Assembly: GCA_023453125.1 (NCBI GenBank)
Contig: JAEXUB010000119.1
Location: forward strand, 1-24,100
Length of the DNA stretch: 24,100 nucleotides
DNA from: Bacteroidota bacterium
GTDB taxonomy: Bacteria; Bacteroidota; Ignavibacteria; Ignavibacteriales; Melioribacteraceae
Reading direction: 5' to 3'
In this document: piece after piece, positions 22,962 through 24,100 of the stretch
Numbering within the stretch: position 1 is the first letter of the stretch
Layout: the number at the start of each line of letters is the position of its first letter
Notes under the pieces: model-generated
What the model was told of the DNA's origin: nothing
What the model saw: the letters and a program-made list of their open reading frames with translations, nothing else
Databases searched by the model: none
Translations under genes and position numbers: made by a program

Positions 22962-23540
22962 CTATTTAATTTCTGTTACAATGCTATTCCTTAAAGAGTA
23001 TACTTTCCCCGATTTTGTACAGGATGCAATTCCTTCATTATCAAAAACAAGCTTTTGCCCCGCCTCGCTTACCCAGCCGGTAATTCTGCCCGGATTGCCG
23101 ACAACAAGAGCAAAATCGGGAATGTCTTTTGTAATAACGGCACCGGCACCAACAAAAGAAAAACGCCCTATCGTATGCCCGCAGATAATGGTACAGTTTG
23201 CTCCCAGAGTTGCCCCCTCTTTTACCAAGGTTTTTTTGTAAAATTGAGAACCAACCTGAGGATATTTCGACCTGGGATCTGATACATTTGTAAAAACCAT
23301 TGAAGGTCCGCAGAAAACATAATCTTCGAGAATAACCCCTTCATAAACTGATACATTATTTTGTATTTTAACAAAGTCGCCTATAACGGCGTTATTCCCG
23401 ACATTAACATTTTGCCCCAGAACACAGTTTTTGCCAATTTTAGCTCCCGATTGGACATGGGAAAAATGCCATATTTTAGTCCCTTCTCCAATTTCGCATG
23501 GTTCATCAACATACGCCGATTCATGTTTGAAATAGCTCAT
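22962..23540 (-). CDS. Left-handed beta-helix N-acetyltransferase (WbpD/WlbB-like)
   Basis: The 192 residues are built of hexapeptide repeats (for example IGEGTKIWHFSHV, IGKNCVLGQNVNVGNNAVIGD, GATLGANCTIICGHTIG), the left-handed beta-helix of trimeric acyltransferases. CGPSMVFTNVSDPRS (77-91) matches the WbpD/WlbB signature, where the asparagine (here Asn85) is thought to be catalytic. The enzyme would acetylate the 3-amino group of UDP-2-acetamido-3-amino-2,3-dideoxyglucuronate with acetyl-CoA. Its ATG overlaps the stop of the upstream WbpB-like gene (ATGA), so the two are coupled. The C-terminal 40 residues hold two cysteines and look less conserved. Confidence 0.9.
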   Translation of the reverse strand: MSYFKHESAYVDEPCEIGEGTKIWHFSHVQSGAKIGKNCVLGQNVNVGNNAVIGDFVKIQNNVSVYEGVILEDYVFCGPSMVFTNVSDPRSKYPQVGSQFYKKTLVKEGATLGANCTIICGHTIGRFSFVGAGAVITKDIPDFALVVGNPGRITGWVSEAGQKLVFDNEGIASCTKSGKVYSLRNSIVTEIK

Positions 23541-24100
23541 ATATTCCTCAATAATTTTAATGCATTTGGATGAATTGGCCCGGATTCCGGATTGACTTTC
23601 TGGTGCATAATTCTATGAACCAGATCAATAGAAGGACGCGCGGTTTCGAGCCCCATACCGTTTCCTTCAATTATATTTTTATAAATCACAGTATGAAGAT
23701 CGGTAAATCCATCAGAGAATTCCAGTTCCAAATCATCAATTTTAATTGATCTGAAAGTCCCTTTTGAATTGTCCGGAAGGTCATTAAAATCAATTGAAAG
23801 AAACCATTTTACCCTGGCATTCTGTAATTCGAGGTACCCTCCCATTTTATCGGGTCTGATAAGATGGAGGCTGCTTTCTATAACATTGCCGAAAAGCCAG
23901 ATTAATAGATCAAATAAATGTATTCCAATGTTAACCGCAATTCCCCCCGATTTTTCCAAATTGCCCTTCCACGATGCAAAATACCAGCTTCCTCTTCCGG
24001 TTATATATGTTAGTTCGACTTCCTTTTTCTCATTCGGAGCTGAAGTTTTGAGATTCAATTTATACTCCAGCAGTTTTGGATGATGCCGCAGCTGCAGAAT
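23537..24100 (-). CDS. Gfo/Idh/MocA-type UDP-GlcNAcA 3-dehydrogenase (WbpB/WlbA-like), C-terminal part
   Basis: The frame is open to the right edge, giving 187 residues of the C-terminal half; the Rossmann NAD domain lies outside. LQLRHHPKLLEY at the edge, then YITGRGSWYFASWKGNLEKSGG and NIGIHLFDLLIWLFG match the WbpB/WlbA subfamily, whose members oxidise C3 of UDP-N-acetylglucosaminuronate. The end, ARPSIDLVHRIMHQ, is also typical. Position before the WbpD-like and WbpE-like genes supports a three-step dehydrogenase, aminotransferase, acetyltransferase pathway. Apparent internal starts such as the TTG at 24058 are not the true start. Confidence 0.85.
   Translation of the reverse strand: MLQLRHHPKLLEYKLNLKTSAPNEKKEVELTYITGRGSWYFASWKGNLEKSGGIAVNIGIHLFDLLIWLFGNVIESSLHLIRPDKMGGYLELQNARVKWFLSIDFNDLPDNSKGTFRSIKIDDLELEFSDGFTDLHTVIYKNIIEGNGMGLETARPSIDLVHRIMHQKVNPESGPIHPNALKLLRNI

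Overview
The window looks like chromosomal DNA of a low-GC, anaerobic or facultative member of the Bacteroidota/Chlorobiota group, most likely of the Ignavibacteria type. This is inferred from three things: the protein style, two tRNA promoters of the TTG-N20-TAnnTTTG form known from Bacteroidota, and the mix of an Rnf complex with a Wzi-type outer-membrane barrel. No phage, insertion sequence, CRISPR array or defence island was seen.

Positions 1-10095 (minus strand) are a long co-directional housekeeping array. In transcription order it runs tRNA-Leu(TAA), tRNA-Val(GAC), thrS, infC, rpmI, rplT, an intrinsic terminator/attenuator, pheS, pheT, a small coiled-coil gene, zapA, a probable 6S RNA, rny, coaE and the 5' part of a proline dehydrogenase gene. 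It joins translation (two synthetases, IF-3, L35, L20), cell division (ZapA plus a coiled-coil partner candidate), RNA turnover (RNase Y) and CoA synthesis. Non-AUG starts are frequent: infC on ATT, pheT and the coiled-coil gene on TTG, proline dehydrogenase on GTG.

Positions 10096-10810 hold a tRNA with a CAT anticodon (probably Ile2) on the plus strand, its promoter and terminator, and about 420 bases without a gene that carry inverted repeats upstream of the Rnf operon.

Positions 10811-17206 (plus strand) are a tightly packed Rnf operon: rnfC, D, G, E, A, then apbE (the flavin transferase that loads FMN onto RnfD and RnfG), rnfB and a RseC-like gene. RnfC is interrupted by an in-frame TAA inside an otherwise full-length frame, separating the flavin/NADH part from the two [4Fe-4S] motifs. 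This is the most notable anomaly of the window.

Positions 17210-24100 (minus strand) hold a small beta-carbonic-anhydrase-like gene and a surface polysaccharide cluster: a WbpB-like dehydrogenase (partial), a WbpD-like acetyltransferase and a WbpE-like aminotransferase for a 2,3-diacetamido uronic acid, then fcl and gmd for GDP-L-fucose, then a Wzi-family outer-membrane protein. Together they suggest a capsule or O-antigen containing fucose and a diacetamido uronic acid.

I did not find a clearly undescribed system. The items most worth checking are the split rnfC, the 6S RNA placed directly after zapA, and the unusual starts and junctions in the translation array.
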